Source of the DNA: Balaenoptera acutorostrata
Taxonomy: Eukaryota > Chordata > Mammalia > Artiodactyla > Balaenopteridae
Reading direction: 5' to 3'
Length of the DNA: 64,000 nucleotides
Assembly (NCBI RefSeq): GCF_949987535.1
Contig: NC_080074.1
Location: 24,325,268-24,389,267 of the forward strand
A program made the position numbers and the translations under genes. Shown in pieces: positions 10,406-20,975 of the stretch (the first letter of the stretch is position 1; each line of letters opens with the position of its first letter). The notes under the pieces were generated by a model. That model worked only from the letters and a program-made list of their open reading frames with translations, made no database searches and was not told the DNA's origin.

Positions 10406-13010
10406 GCCGTCATCGGACAACGTAATCTGTGAATACAGAAAGCTCCTTGTGTGGATTGCAAAAGGATGCTGAGTCACTTTGAAATATCTGCTCCAGCACT
10501 CTCCTTTATTCTCGATGTCACCTGCCCTAGCAGAATTAGGTTACAGACCTTCCTCAACGGCACTCTCTACACAAGGAAGTGGGGGAGGTCTGGAAAGCCT
10601 CCCCAAGGCACCCAGGGACCCTCAGCACCCTGCTTCCCTCATGGGAGGCAGGAAGCTTACTGCTCAGGTACTCAGAGGACATTTAGCCCCGATAGGGCCC
10701 GCTCAGCCCTTTCTAGCATCATTCTGACCTTTAGCAAGAATTATGGGAAAATGTTGGCAACAATAGACAGAAAACAGCAGTTGGGGTGGCTCGGGGTGTG
10801 GAGTGATGGGGGACAGGGTCACAAATCCTCTCTTTCCTGGGCAGGCTCAACCATTAGAGGAAATGAGGAAGGGGATGTGTGTGTGTGTGGGGGGGGGGGT
10901 GGGCTGGGCAATCATTCCAATCCCAATCCTCTGAGAAGCAGGAGTAAGGGATCCTATAGTATCACCATATATAAGACATACAGGGGGGTTTGGAGCTGAG
11001 GCACGATATCTCAACAACTGGCACACTTGGTGTGAGTCATGCCCTGGGGTTGAGGATGGACACCAGGGACATAATGAGAATATATGAAAAGCAGCTGGTG
11101 AATCACAATCTCTCAGCCCCTCAGTTTCTAAATCTGAAAAAAAAAAAATGAGTAAAATAACTTCCTGGTGAGATTGCTGAGAGGATTAATCAAGATGATG
11201 TATATAAATGACATGGCCTGAAACAGGTTGGTGGATTATTGTTGTTTTTAGTTTCTGTGCACCTTGAAGGGAAAGATAGTGTAGAAATGGAGTGAGAGGG
11301 AATGAAGTTTTGAATATCTAAGAAGACGTTATTATCTAGACTTGAGAGGGCATAGCTGCTGACAGATGTTGGGGGTCCATTGGCTTTAAAGATTTGGATT
11401 TGATAAAACTGAGGAAAATATTTATTGAAATGATTTCCTATACTCTAAATAAGAAGGGGCCATAATTAAGAAATACATATTTAAAGTAAAAATAAAATTT
11501 TCAAAATCACGAGTGTTACTTGTTTAAAGTCTGGTTTCTTTCAGGGGAGGCTCACAACTTTCTGCCCTTGAATTTAAAATAAATTTGTGCTCCTGAAACA
11601 AACTGATATACCCACATGTACACATCTAGCCCACACAGCTATGGTGAGTGACAATTAAATCCATTCATTCTGTTTCCCTTTGGAAGTTTCCTGTCAATTT
11701 GAGTTATTTGTTTATTTTACCTGGGCTCCTACATTTTCTTGGGAGATATTAATGCCTATCAGTAAATAATAGTGTATTCTCCATAAATAGTTTGGAATTT
11801 CAGAATTCCTGCATTTAGAGGAGGCACCAAAGTTAAGACATATATTCACATACAAGTGCTTTTTATCAGGACACAGTGCCCTATTTAAGCTATCAATTGA
11901 TTCATCCCTCAAGATCTTTCTGGAATAAACAGAGCTCTATTAATTATTCTTGTTGACCACGGACATTAAGCACTGTTTGATCTTCACTTATGGCACTCTT
12001 GGAACAATTCAATCCATGAATAAGGTAAGAACACTTCATCTGAAAAGAGATCTTACGAAGGCATATACATGTGAGAAAAAAAATACAGGACCAGCTTTGA
12101 GGATTTTAAAGGAATGGCAAAATACAATTCTAAGCTTTTCATTAGTGTACATTTCTCTAGAGGGAAATGGGAGATTATATGTGTTTATACATGAGACAGG
12201 TGTCTTCAAAGGTGCATAGATTTTTATCAATGTACGAGCTGGTTTGAATAGTCATTCCCACAGTGCCCAAATGATAATTTTGTGTTAGCTCAGAGAAGCA
12301 CAAAACATTCTTCTTTGGTAAGAAAGACCAGTTACCTGATTGTTTTACTTATATTCAGAGAAATGCAGCAAATGCTACTCGTTTCTTGGATGTCTCGTAC
12401 TGTATGAAATTCAGAAAGAAGGTAAATGTGAAGGGGCCAGATTGTGCAAGAGAGACTGAGATAAACAAAGGATTCCAGAACAAGTTAACACAGCCAGTAG
12501 TACAGGTAGTTCAAGTTAAAAATTATATCCTACTCACCATAAATATCACTAATCTCTCAACATCAAGAGATACTCTTGTGGACATTTTGACATGAATTTT
12601 AATGAGGAACAGGTAGACACCGATAGTTCACAGGTGGCATGGTGTACTCTGATTCCTGTGAGCTGACTCACTGTTTTCACATATTTTTAGGTGCTGACCT
12701 GAGAGCCAGCAGCCCTGTGTCCCTCACTCCCAGCCTTGCTTGCAACCAACAGGATGATCTTGGAAATTCACTGTTCCTGGGTCTAATAGAGGAATTGGAA
12801 AATATAATTTCTGACTTCCTTCCATTTCTAAAGTAATTTCTTTCATTCTAGATCTAGAATCAAAGTTCAAAATGTAAATAAAAATAGCACAATTTGACAT
12901 TCTCAGGAGGAATCAATCAAAAGAACTGAGAGAGCAAGGGAATCTGGTTAACTTGTAGAAATCAGTGTGATGCTGTCAAAAAAAGTCAAACAAAAATTTT
13001 CTGACATTTT
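10406..13010. other. Non-coding, no recognised gene
   Basis: Holds the longest open frame of the window (10451-10999, + strand, 182 codons). Its product is compositionally random, ends in a stretch encoded by the (GT)n/(G)n tract, and has an overlapping frame in another phase. Also present: the GT/G tract at 10877-10901 and an A12 run near 11139. No exon with convincing splice sites seen. Confidence 0.45.
10877..10901 (+). repeat. (GT)n followed by G-run
   Basis: GTGTGTGTGTGTG then about ten G. A simple repeat with G-quadruplex potential on the plus strand. Confidence 0.85.
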
Positions 13011-13014
13011 CCTC

Positions 13015-13230
13015 CTGCTTGGAGTGTGGATTGGTACAACATGCCTGGAAAGCAATTTGGTAATATAAATAAAGAGCCAAAAAGACGCCCATTAACTTCT
13101 GACTCAGTAATTCCACAACTAAGAATTTTTCCTAGTGAAGAATTTGGATTAAATTTGATGGACAAAGATGCACATCACACTATTACTTATAAGAGGGGAA
13201 ACTGGAAAAGTAAAATGTTTGTCTTATGAG
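13015..13230 (+). mobile_element. Old LINE-1 (L1M) ORF2 C-terminal fragment
   Basis: GGTACAACATGCCTGGAAAG, 'caatttggtaatat', TCAGTAATTCCACAACTAAG, 'ttttcctagtgaagaa' and 'gatgcacatcacactattacttata' follow the order seen in the C-terminal end of ancient L1 ORF2. Decayed. Confidence 0.75.
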
Positions 13231-13339
13231 AAGATAATGCTTCAAGCGTGGTTAATTTGAATGATGAGAAATACAAGTGATTCTTTGCTGTTAGGATATA
13301 TATTATCGGTATCTTGACACACAGATGCCAGGAAGTGCC

Positions 13340-13602
13340 CGATGAAAATTACTTTGAACAAATATTTGAGTGTCTACTATGTGCAGACGTGATTCTAGAC
13401 TCTGGTGATGAAGCAGTAAACAAAAGAGACAGATCCATCCCCTGGCCTCCTGGAGCTTATGTTCTAATGAGGAAAAGCAATCAATCAATTTTTAAAAATC
13501 AGGTAAGTATGTAGTATATTAGAGAATGAAAAGTGTTATCTATGGAGAAAAATGAATCCAGATAAGGTGGTGGGAGTATGGAGGAGGAGGGGACTTATTA
13601 TT
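13340..13602 (-). mobile_element. LINE-2, antisense, left of L1 insertion
   Basis: CAAATATTTGAGTGTCTACT, ATGTGCAGACGTGATTCTAG, 'tggagcttatgttctaatgagg' and 'gtgttatctatggag' follow the reversed L2 tail. Interrupted by a short L1, then resumes at about 13727. Confidence 0.83.
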
Positions 13603-13717
13603 ATTTTTTTTTATTGAGGTAGAGTTAATTTACAATGTTATGTTAGTTTCAGGTATACAGCAAAGTGACTCAGTTATATATGTTATATATATATATGTTT
13701 TATATACATATATGGGG
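13603..13717 (-). mobile_element. Short LINE-1 3' end inserted in L2
   Basis: Starts with a T run, then TTATTGAGGTAGAGTTAATT, 'tacaatgttatgttagtttcaggtatacagcaaagtgactcag' and an AT patch: the reversed cetartiodactyl L1 tail. Duplications CTTATTATT at 13594-13602 and 13718-13726 mark the insertion. Only about 115 bp were integrated. Confidence 0.88.
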
Positions 13718-13726
13718 CTTATTATT

Positions 13727-14045
13727 TTATAGGGGATAGTCACTTGAGAAGTCTCACTGATAAAGAGACTTTTGAGCAGAGACTTGAGGCAACGAGAGGG
13801 TGAGACCTGTAGATTTCCAGGAAGAGTGTTCTAGGTAGAGGGAATGGCAATTTCAAAGGCTCTGCAGTAGAAGTTCATTTGGCATATTCAGAAAATACAA
13901 CAAAATCCACAAGGCTGGGCTGGTTGAACGAGGGGCAGGAGATGACGTCAGAAAGAGAGGACAAATGCAGACCTGGTGGGGCCCTGTGGGTTACAGTAAG
14001 CACTTTGAACTTGATTCAGCAAGCAATTAAGTCATAGATATTTAT
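13727..14045 (-). mobile_element. LINE-2, antisense, right of L1 insertion
   Basis: 'ttttgagcagagacttgaggcaacgagagggtgagacctgtagatttccaggaagagtgttctagg', 'ggcaatttcaaaggctctgcagtagaagttc' and 'tggttgaacgaggggcaggag' continue the reversed L2 body. Confidence 0.85.
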
Positions 14046-16728
14046 TAAGCTCTCTTTGTGTAACCTGATTTTGGATGACCGATAAGTTACTTATATATTC
14101 CCTATTAAAACATGTTCCCAGAATATTTTTATGTCTCTTGGCTAGAAAGTTTTATTTCGTCATGCCTAATTAAACATATGAAAGAGAAAAGAGCTAATGG
14201 AATGAAAGAATGAACCATGAGGGCTGCTAATATTATTACCTTAAACCAACCAGTTTATTTTATATTCATCTTGAGGACGACTAAAGGTGAAAAGAAAGGT
14301 GAGGAGGTCTGGCAGTGGTGGGGTCTGTTTCACGGAATGTTGTGAAGGGCAGAGCCATCCAGTAGCATCATGAAAGATCTCTTCAAACCCCATTCCCCTC
14401 CACCCTTTGACCACCAGTGTTTCAAATCCAGGGACAGTTTAATCTGTAAATACAGGGTCTGGGGCAGCTCTTTCTGGAGTAGCTATGCTTGGGAGATCCG
14501 GTTCCAAGAATGGTTTAGAGATGGAAGACCTGAAGCTCATGACCAAGAGGGTCATGTTATTTGGTGCTCACTGAGGTCCTGGGCTCTGTTCTCCTGTGAA
14601 GACCCCACTCTGATCCAGAGCTAATGACGAACCTGCCGCTCAGTCATGCCTGACATGCAGGTGTGAGTGACTTTGGTCATAAAGGTAGGCACGTGAGAGT
14701 GTGGGTCAGCATAAGTCCGTTCTCACTCGGGCAAAGACAACTCAGAGTACATGCCTACTTGGCAAGGTCCAAATTGTGACTAAAAAGATGAGGCTTTGTT
14801 ATTTGAACCATGGCTTCAGAGGCCCCAGGACTATCCAAAGAACAAGAGAAGAATTCTGAACTCTTTATTTCACCAAACAGGAGGCCTTATAATTCCATAG
14901 CACCATTTTGGGATTTGAATGTATAGGGCAATGTGTAGCTTTTCTTAAGCTGCCCAAATCCAGATCCCATAGATATTATCCCTCCATTGATTAAGATAAT
15001 ATTGTTAGTGAAACCTCTGATGAAGTGAAACTTCTGATAAAGATATGGGAAGGAAACAAAGTGAAAAGGATTGTTCTGCCCCATATTCACACTCTCATTC
15101 TTTTCTGATGTTCTTGCCTCCTGCTTGTGCCATGACCACTGGTGAGACAGAGCTTTACTCATTCACTTGTTGAGTGAAATCGCTCTTTATTGCAGCATTT
15201 TGTTCCACTGGCCAACACATTTATATGCACTTGACATAGGAATAGACTGCGAGATTTACTGTCAAACAATCACCCTGAAAGGCTTGTGACAGATTCAATA
15301 TCCAGAGCTTTGGGGGATGCTGAGCCCTTCTTGCAGGCAACCACTTTTGCCCAAGTTGCCTCATAGTTACAGCAAGTACTGGAGCTTAAAGACAACCATA
15401 CAAGAATAAAGGAGGGGAAAGACTGGGCAAATACATGGCCATCCTTGAAATCAGAGGCATGCTGGTAGTCTAGACTTGTCCTATCTCACATGGGTAAGAG
15501 TTAAATGCAGCCCACTGGGATTCAGCAGTAATTAATTAATCTAAGTGTGTCCATTAAAATCTACTATCTGTTTCTAATGGCACTTGTGAAGATATTTAGA
15601 AGTAAATATGTGGTCCAGGGTTGAATACTTCATACGTTGGAAAAATTTCCAAGAACTGCTCACTTGAGCTTTTCATAAATTCCTTGATAAATTAATTTTT
15701 AAGTCCTTGACTCTTGCCTTTGGAAATTTGGCTGATGTCCTAAATCCTGACATAGATCTTTCCCTGATTCTAGGGAACTTTCCATGCTCTGAATGCTTAA
15801 TTTTGTATATGTCACTCATTACATTTTATCTTGAATGTCCTAGTAGTATCTGCCCTACTCCAGAATCACATTCTTGTAGTAGACCTTTAACTGAGTGTGT
15901 ATGCCCTACTTTCCTAACCATACATTCTATATCTTATGGTGATATGGCCTTTTACTTCTTTATTTCCCTCCCCCCCCATCTTCTTCCTTCCTCTCCTTTC
16001 TCATTAATTAATCCACTAATATTTGAGTAATTACTAAGGATCAGGGATATTACTAGGATCTGGATATATAGGAGTAAGAATGAGGTTTAAAGGACGAATT
16101 CAGTTATAATAAAAGAACTCTGGATACAAATATGGTGTCACAGATTTTCACTATACTCTATTTTTTATAGCAATACACTTATATTATTCTGTAACTGTTA
16201 ATGTTTCAGCATTTGTGTACTTGTGAAGTCCTTTTACTTATCCACAATTATCCTATAGACTTTAGTGATAAAGTCTGTTATAATTTCTGTAGTTTAAAAG
16301 TTATACTAGCATCAAAGTTACAACTAAATGGATCAGTTTCCCCAAGCACACTGATATGCAAATGAAGGGAGGACAGAGTTCTCTTGGTAGTACCAGTGGG
16401 CAGTTGCGAAGGAAAAGGCATCATTTATCTTTCTGGAGCAGCCTAGACATTTTCACAGCACAGGCTAAAATCCCATTGTGTGGAGGAAATGGAGAGGCAA
16501 AAGATAACAAAAATAAGTTTTATTGGAATTCTCATTGAAAAAAAATACAGAAAACCAGTAAAAATGAGTAGAGGTCAATAGTCAATATTAAAACAGTCAA
16601 GCAAAAATAAATATACAGAGAACAGTAGAAGTGAAAATAGGTCAGTCATCATTAAAACAGTTCAAGGAAAAAAAATTAAACTATTGATCCAACAGAGAGA
16701 TTTCAGCCACATATGGAAAGGAGGCAAC
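14046..16728. other. Non-coding, no recognised gene
   Basis: Scattered short frames only (14370-14624, 14887-15162, 15707-16030, 16356-16538). None shows a domain. A C8 run at about 15971 and T/C-rich text near 15960-16000. Confidence 0.45.
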
Positions 16729-16738
16729 TAGGCATTCT

Positions 16739-16778
16739 TTTTTTTTTTTTTTTTTTTAGTTGCTTGCTTGTATTTTAT
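16739..16778 (-). mobile_element. Tiny poly(A)-type retroposon, reversed
   Basis: A run of about 19 T followed by roughly 20 bases, bracketed by near-identical TAGGCATTCT (16729-16738) and TAGGCACTCT (16779-16788). Looks like an extremely 5'-truncated L1-mediated insertion. The source family cannot be told. Confidence 0.55.
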
Positions 16779-16899
16779 TAGGCACTCTAGTCCTTTCTCT
16801 CTCAAAGGGGCTGGTTTTAGACTAACATCTGAGGGGAGAGGGGGAGAAAAGGGAACAAAAGAGGGAAGAGAGAGAGGAGGGGGAAAAAGTAATATTTCA

Positions 16900-17115
16900 T
16901 GAACTGTTTTTTGACATGCTAAATGCTTTGTTAGGCACTGGTATGCTTAATGCTCCTTTAATCCTTACAATATCCCCCTGAGGTGCATTACTTCTCCACA
17001 TTTTAAAGATAAAGAGGCTCGCAGAGCTTAAATGACTTGCCCCAGTTCCTGAAGTTGAAGTGGCAGAGAGATTAGCACCCAACTCTGCTCCAAAGCCCCC
17101 TTTTCCTCTGACACC
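16900..17115 (-). mobile_element. MIR SINE
   Basis: TTTGTTAGGCACTGGTATGC, 'tttaatccttacaatatccccctgaggtgcatta', 'aggctcgcagagcttaaatgacttgcccc' and 'caactctgctccaaagccc' are antisense MIR in order, nearly full length. Confidence 0.87.
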
Positions 17116-20100
17116 CGGAGTTTCTCGACTATACTACACCTGTAAAGCGGGAAACAACTCTCAGAGGCTCCATGGATCTGAGGAGGTGTGGATCTAGCCC
17201 ACCCAATGTCTACCTTTTTTGGAGCTTGGGAGTAGAGCAATCTGGACCACATTTCCAAGAGGGCAAATCTGATTTGACTACTTCTTCTTTGTTTCAGAAG
17301 AAAGACCACATCAGGAGAAAGGAGGCATAGGAGGACTAAATGCTGCCTCCCAGATTGGCGGGCTAGAAATAGTTCCCCTAGAGCACATTCGTTAATAGAA
17401 AACGGAGAAAAATATATGATAAACAGAAATGTGCAAACTCAAATGTGTGTGTAAATCAATGATTACAAAGATGAATCAACTCTTGTAAGCTAAATTCCTT
17501 AGCTGTCAAAATCTCAGGATAAAGACACTCAAAGAAACACCACACACGTAGCAAAGCTATACTCTAAATCATTAACCCACGTTCACAGCTCCACAGGCTA
17601 ACGTTTTCTATACTGATGGTCCCTTCTTAGTTGATGATTTTTCACAATGTATTTCATGGCTTCCATCCCTACATGAGACTTTATTACTATCACATAGGAA
17701 TAAAAAGCCATAAAGCACTAGAGTGAATTTATCTTGGTCGGATGCAAAACTTATTTTCTTCACATGACTTCACCACCATTTCAAAGCTAACCAATCATTT
17801 CATGCTATTTTAAGGAACATTTTAAACTACACATAAGTGACAGGAAGCACACTTAAATTGTGACATCACAAATTAACAAGATTTTACCCTTCAACGACAT
17901 GCTTAGCTACAAGGACCAGGAAACAAGACCAGAAGACACTCAGCAACACTCAACCACTGAATTCACCAAAAACAAAGGACATTGGGGACAATTCCTGGAG
18001 AAAAGCTCATTACTTCGACATTGGACTTGGAAACACATGAGGAAAGACAGAAGACAGACAAACCACTGATACAAACTGAAACCAGGGGGATTATTTCAAG
18101 CCTCTGGCTTCAACTTTTTCCCTAGGAAGCGTTCTTTCATACCCACTGCCAGCTTTTAGGCTTTTCATGTTGGAGCAGGTGGGGAGGAGGGCCTTAGCAC
18201 CTGCTTGCACTAAGTCAGCATTAAGCCTTCTACACCTAAATAACAAAAAAGAAAGAAAAAAAAGAAGGAAAACCTATAGCATGCTAAGGGACCACAAGTG
18301 CTACCATCTACAGACCTTCGTGGAGACTGACACCATCCCCCTCCCCCAACTACGGAAGCAAATATCTAACTATGCCAGAAACGATACTGTGCACTAAATC
18401 CCTGTGATCTAAGTAACTCCGGTCCAGAGTCCAAGAACATTCTTTATGCTGATTAAAGTGACCTTGCTTTTGGCATTATTAATACACTTAAAAGTGGCCA
18501 CACTGAAACCCAATTCTCTGGGACCACTGAAAACTCAATGCCTTCAGTTCCCATGGATTTTCTGGCCTCTCCAAAATAAACTTGGAGTGCCTACTTACCA
18601 ACTCCCAAAACAGCATCCCAGACTATTAAGCCCTGCCCTCTGCTTTGTGAAAAATATCGTATTATTCAAATTCAAATAAAAGAAACAAGCGCCTGAGTTT
18701 CTCATTAGGAGTAAGGTCTAGGCAAGCTCTTCTAACCTAGAGTTTAGGAGAATGAAATCTTGCTTTATGTGACTCACAGGGACAGAACTGGAAATAGTTA
18801 AGTGAGAGGAAGTGCAGACATAAATTCAATTATCCTGCGTGAAACATGCAAATGATTTAAGCACTGCATCTGAAACTCTAGTTTATATTCATTAATCTCA
18901 GGTTGCACTTTTGAAGGAGAAAGACTTGCTAACTGGGTCCAGATTAATGCACTCCCAAACCTCTCCAATTTGCTTTTAGGTGAGGGTTAAATGAGATGTA
19001 TTAAAATAAACACAGCTACTCCTCTGTCTCCACCTCCCGTCCCCCCTCCCACCTCAACCTCGACCCCCAGCTGCCTCACCTCCTCCGTCACATCCCTCTT
19101 TCCTGTAGGAAAGGAATTTAAAAGCCCTAACATTTTCCTTCTGAAGATACATTGGAAGAATAACCTTGTCTCTTAGCCTTTTCAATACTATCCCTTTCCC
19201 CACAAGCCACCAAACTCCAGAAAGAGAATCAGTCACATCTTCAGTCCTGCTGGTGCCTAACAAAGGCAGCAAGGATGTACCCAGATGGGCAAGCAGCCTC
19301 GCATGTCCACGGACAGCGGTTCTTTCTACACATTTGGGCCTAAGTCCTTGGACCAGTAAGTAGTGAAGGGCGGTTTCAAAGAGTCCCGGCACATGCTTGC
19401 TTGAGGCCAAAGTTGCTGCAGGTTGGCATGGCGATCCTGTGACTCAGTTACATGGGCAACTAGGGAAGTGAGAGCAAATCTGGGCTTTTTGTTTGCTGTT
19501 CTTCCTCTGAGGCTCCCTCTGCCAGCAGACACTGGTCTACAGCAGAGGAGCCTCGAAGGGTCTTTCGAAAGGATCCCTCGCTTTCCCTCTCCCTCCTCCC
19601 CGGCAAAATTACCCTTAAAACTAGAACATGATTTATTTGTTTGTTTATTTAAGATATTAGTTTGGGATATCAAGAAATAACATGTTTAAGGGGGAATGTT
19701 ATCTTGTGAATAACAGAGTTTTGAAAATAGTAAAATATGCTTTTCTTGGTTTCTTTTGGACCTGATCTTCAGAAAAATAGAACAAAGGAAGAGGAACTAC
19801 GGGCTGCTGCTGGGAATAGACTCAGGCACAGAGGTGGACAGAAAGGGTCCTCCCTGAAAGAGCAGCCCATCAAGGAGTTAAACCAGGCACACACACAAAA
19901 AAAGGCCTTCAAATTTCATACTGAACGCGATGCTTAACTTGAATCATGCTCTTCCCAAAGGGAAAAGGTTAGTCTCATCGCTGAGCTCCTACTCTCCTCC
20001 CCCGTCGCCTTCTGTATGAATTGAAAATTCAGATTGACCATTCATCATGATGTGACACGATCATTTTTTCCTGGTCCAAAAATCAAAGGAAAGCCTCGGA

Positions 20101-20467
20101 TCACATCTGAGAACCCGCTGGCTGGCCAATCCTCCCCGCCTACGTGCACAACAGAGAGGAGACGAGAACAAGGGCACATACGCACACAGAGACGGAGATT
20201 ACCGGACAGGCACACACAAATACACACAGCTATTCACAGCCACGGGCTCAACAGCCTCCCGGCCCCAGTGGGTTGCTGCATATTTGCAGATGTAAAATTA
20301 GTCACAGTAAATAACAACAAGGACGAGACTGGTATCAAATCTGTCAACAGCCTGACAAATGCTCTAAGCACTCTTAGCTGGGAAGGACACTTATGATAGT
20401 CATCGCTCCTAAAAGAGAAAATGATTATACGCTACCCAAACCCTAAGTACAAGCTAAAGATATTCAC
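17116..20467. other. Non-coding, unique
   Basis: No repeat family or gene recognised. Moderately GC-rich from 19.0 to 20.3 kb with a polypyrimidine stretch at 19021-19090. The several 60-120 codon frames overlap on both strands and have no motif. I looked for further dynein exons on the minus strand (P-loop GPAGTGKT, WPGQ, FDEFNR) and saw none. Confidence 0.45.
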
Positions 20468-20694
20468 CTCATGAAGCCATTCCTCAACTAGCCCCTTGGC
20501 ACTTGCTGGAATTATTCGCAGCACGAGCTTTACTTTCTCATTTTCTGCTGACTCCATGTGGGTAATTCCTTGCTCATGATTAAAAGTGAGCTGGGCAGAT
20601 CCTTCAGAGCGTGGCTTAAGGTGTGGCGGGGCTCCGAGTGCATCCTTTGTCTAAGGCAGGTTGCTAGTAATTCATCAGTGGACCGACAGGCAGG
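20468..20694 (-). pseudogene. Dynein heavy chain relic, downstream exon block (B)
   Basis: This block lies 117 bases downstream of block A on the minus strand. The acceptor is TATTCCCCCAG and the donor is CATGAG then GTGAAT. The first six codons align in length with the FFFLSN part of the dynein FPRFFFLSNDELL motif. S-T-D-E-L-L-A-T-C-L then follows in one frame. After a one-base loss near 20649-20651, the frame continues as TKDALGAPPHLKPRSEG, FNHEQGITHMESAENEKV and AKGLVEEWLHE. These match the dynein pattern TKDP..VQPHLKKCFEGI, then I..M.S.EGE.V, then A.G.VE.WL..VE, in the right order directly after block A. The length of 227 bases is one short of 76 codons, consistent with a single deletion. 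Splice sites and exon order are kept, so this is an unprocessed copy or a fragment of a dying gene, not a retrocopy. An assembly error in a live gene is possible but less likely, because flanking exons are missing. Confidence 0.78.
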
Positions 20695-20811
20695 CTGGGG
20701 GAATATTCAGGCACCTAAAATAATTTTTTAAAGGCAAACTTCATAGATATCTTTATATAAACATATTTTTATAATAAAACATGCAGTTGACAGATGAAAT
20801 GAACTGTTTAC
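20695..20811 (-). other. Putative intron between the two dynein relic exons
   Basis: This 117-base spacer begins GTAAAC and ends with a short pyrimidine tract and AG when read on the minus strand. It is AT-rich and shows no dynein-like coding. A second possible acceptor (ATTATTTTAG) lies about 20 bases upstream of the chosen one. I chose the inner AG because it gives exactly 18 bases before the D-E-L-L codons, the length expected for F-F-F-L-S-N. The spacer is what argues against a processed retrocopy. Confidence 0.55.
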
Positions 20812-20975
20812 CTTGGAAAAGAATAGGCAGGCTTTTCTCTTCCAGATAATCACTCCAGCCTTTCTGAATGTCATCCAAAAGCGATTCTGCCTTCTTCGAC
20901 TTATCCAGCATCTGAGGCTGTGAGATAACCCTCGTAGCACTGGCCTCCTTCTCTGGCCCCTTCATTATTAGCCTC
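20812..20975 (-). pseudogene. Dynein heavy chain relic, upstream exon block (A)
   Basis: Read on the minus strand, this block follows a good splice acceptor (pyrimidine-rich, ending CACCCACCAG) and ends at a donor (CCAAG then GTAAAC). It starts with G, so a Trp codon could be split across the upstream intron, giving W-R-L-I-M-K, as in the W..IM motif of dynein linkers. It then reads QPQMLDKSKKAESLLDDIQK and GWSDYLEEK, matching the family pattern ML..L..N.LLD.IQKGL.DYLE.KR. Family knowledge: this segment lies in the tail/linker region before AAA1 of dynein heavy chains, the ATP-driven microtubule motors of axonemes and cytoplasm. The expected KR-L-FFPR end is only recovered by changing frame near 20825-20835 (L-F-F-S-K appears in another frame), so an indel has broken it. 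The nearest subfamily by eye is the single-headed axonemal group (DNAH3/7/12/1-like). The paralogue cannot be fixed from about 54 residues. Confidence 0.72.

Noticed and set aside
10451..10999. Longest open frame in the window (182 codons, + strand)
   Set aside because: Random composition, a Gly/Val-Cys run encoded by a GT/G simple repeat, no domain, a competing frame in the same place and no start context or splice support.
18446..18679. Frame starting with a signal-peptide-like hydrophobic stretch
   Set aside because: MLIKVTLLLALLIHLKVATL looks secretory, but there is no second exon, no conserved cysteine pattern and no promoter; a hydrophobic start is common by chance in AT-rich DNA.
19054..19680. 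Overlapping 65-118 codon frames on both strands around 19.0-19.7 kb
   Set aside because: Higher GC makes stops rarer here. The frames conflict, lack motifs and do not resemble dynein.
20330..20387. Possible third dynein exon on the minus strand after a CTTTTAG acceptor
   Set aside because: The acceptor is plausible and G-A-M-T-I-I-S-V could resemble the start of the next dynein exon, but an early stop and no further similarity leave it unsupported.
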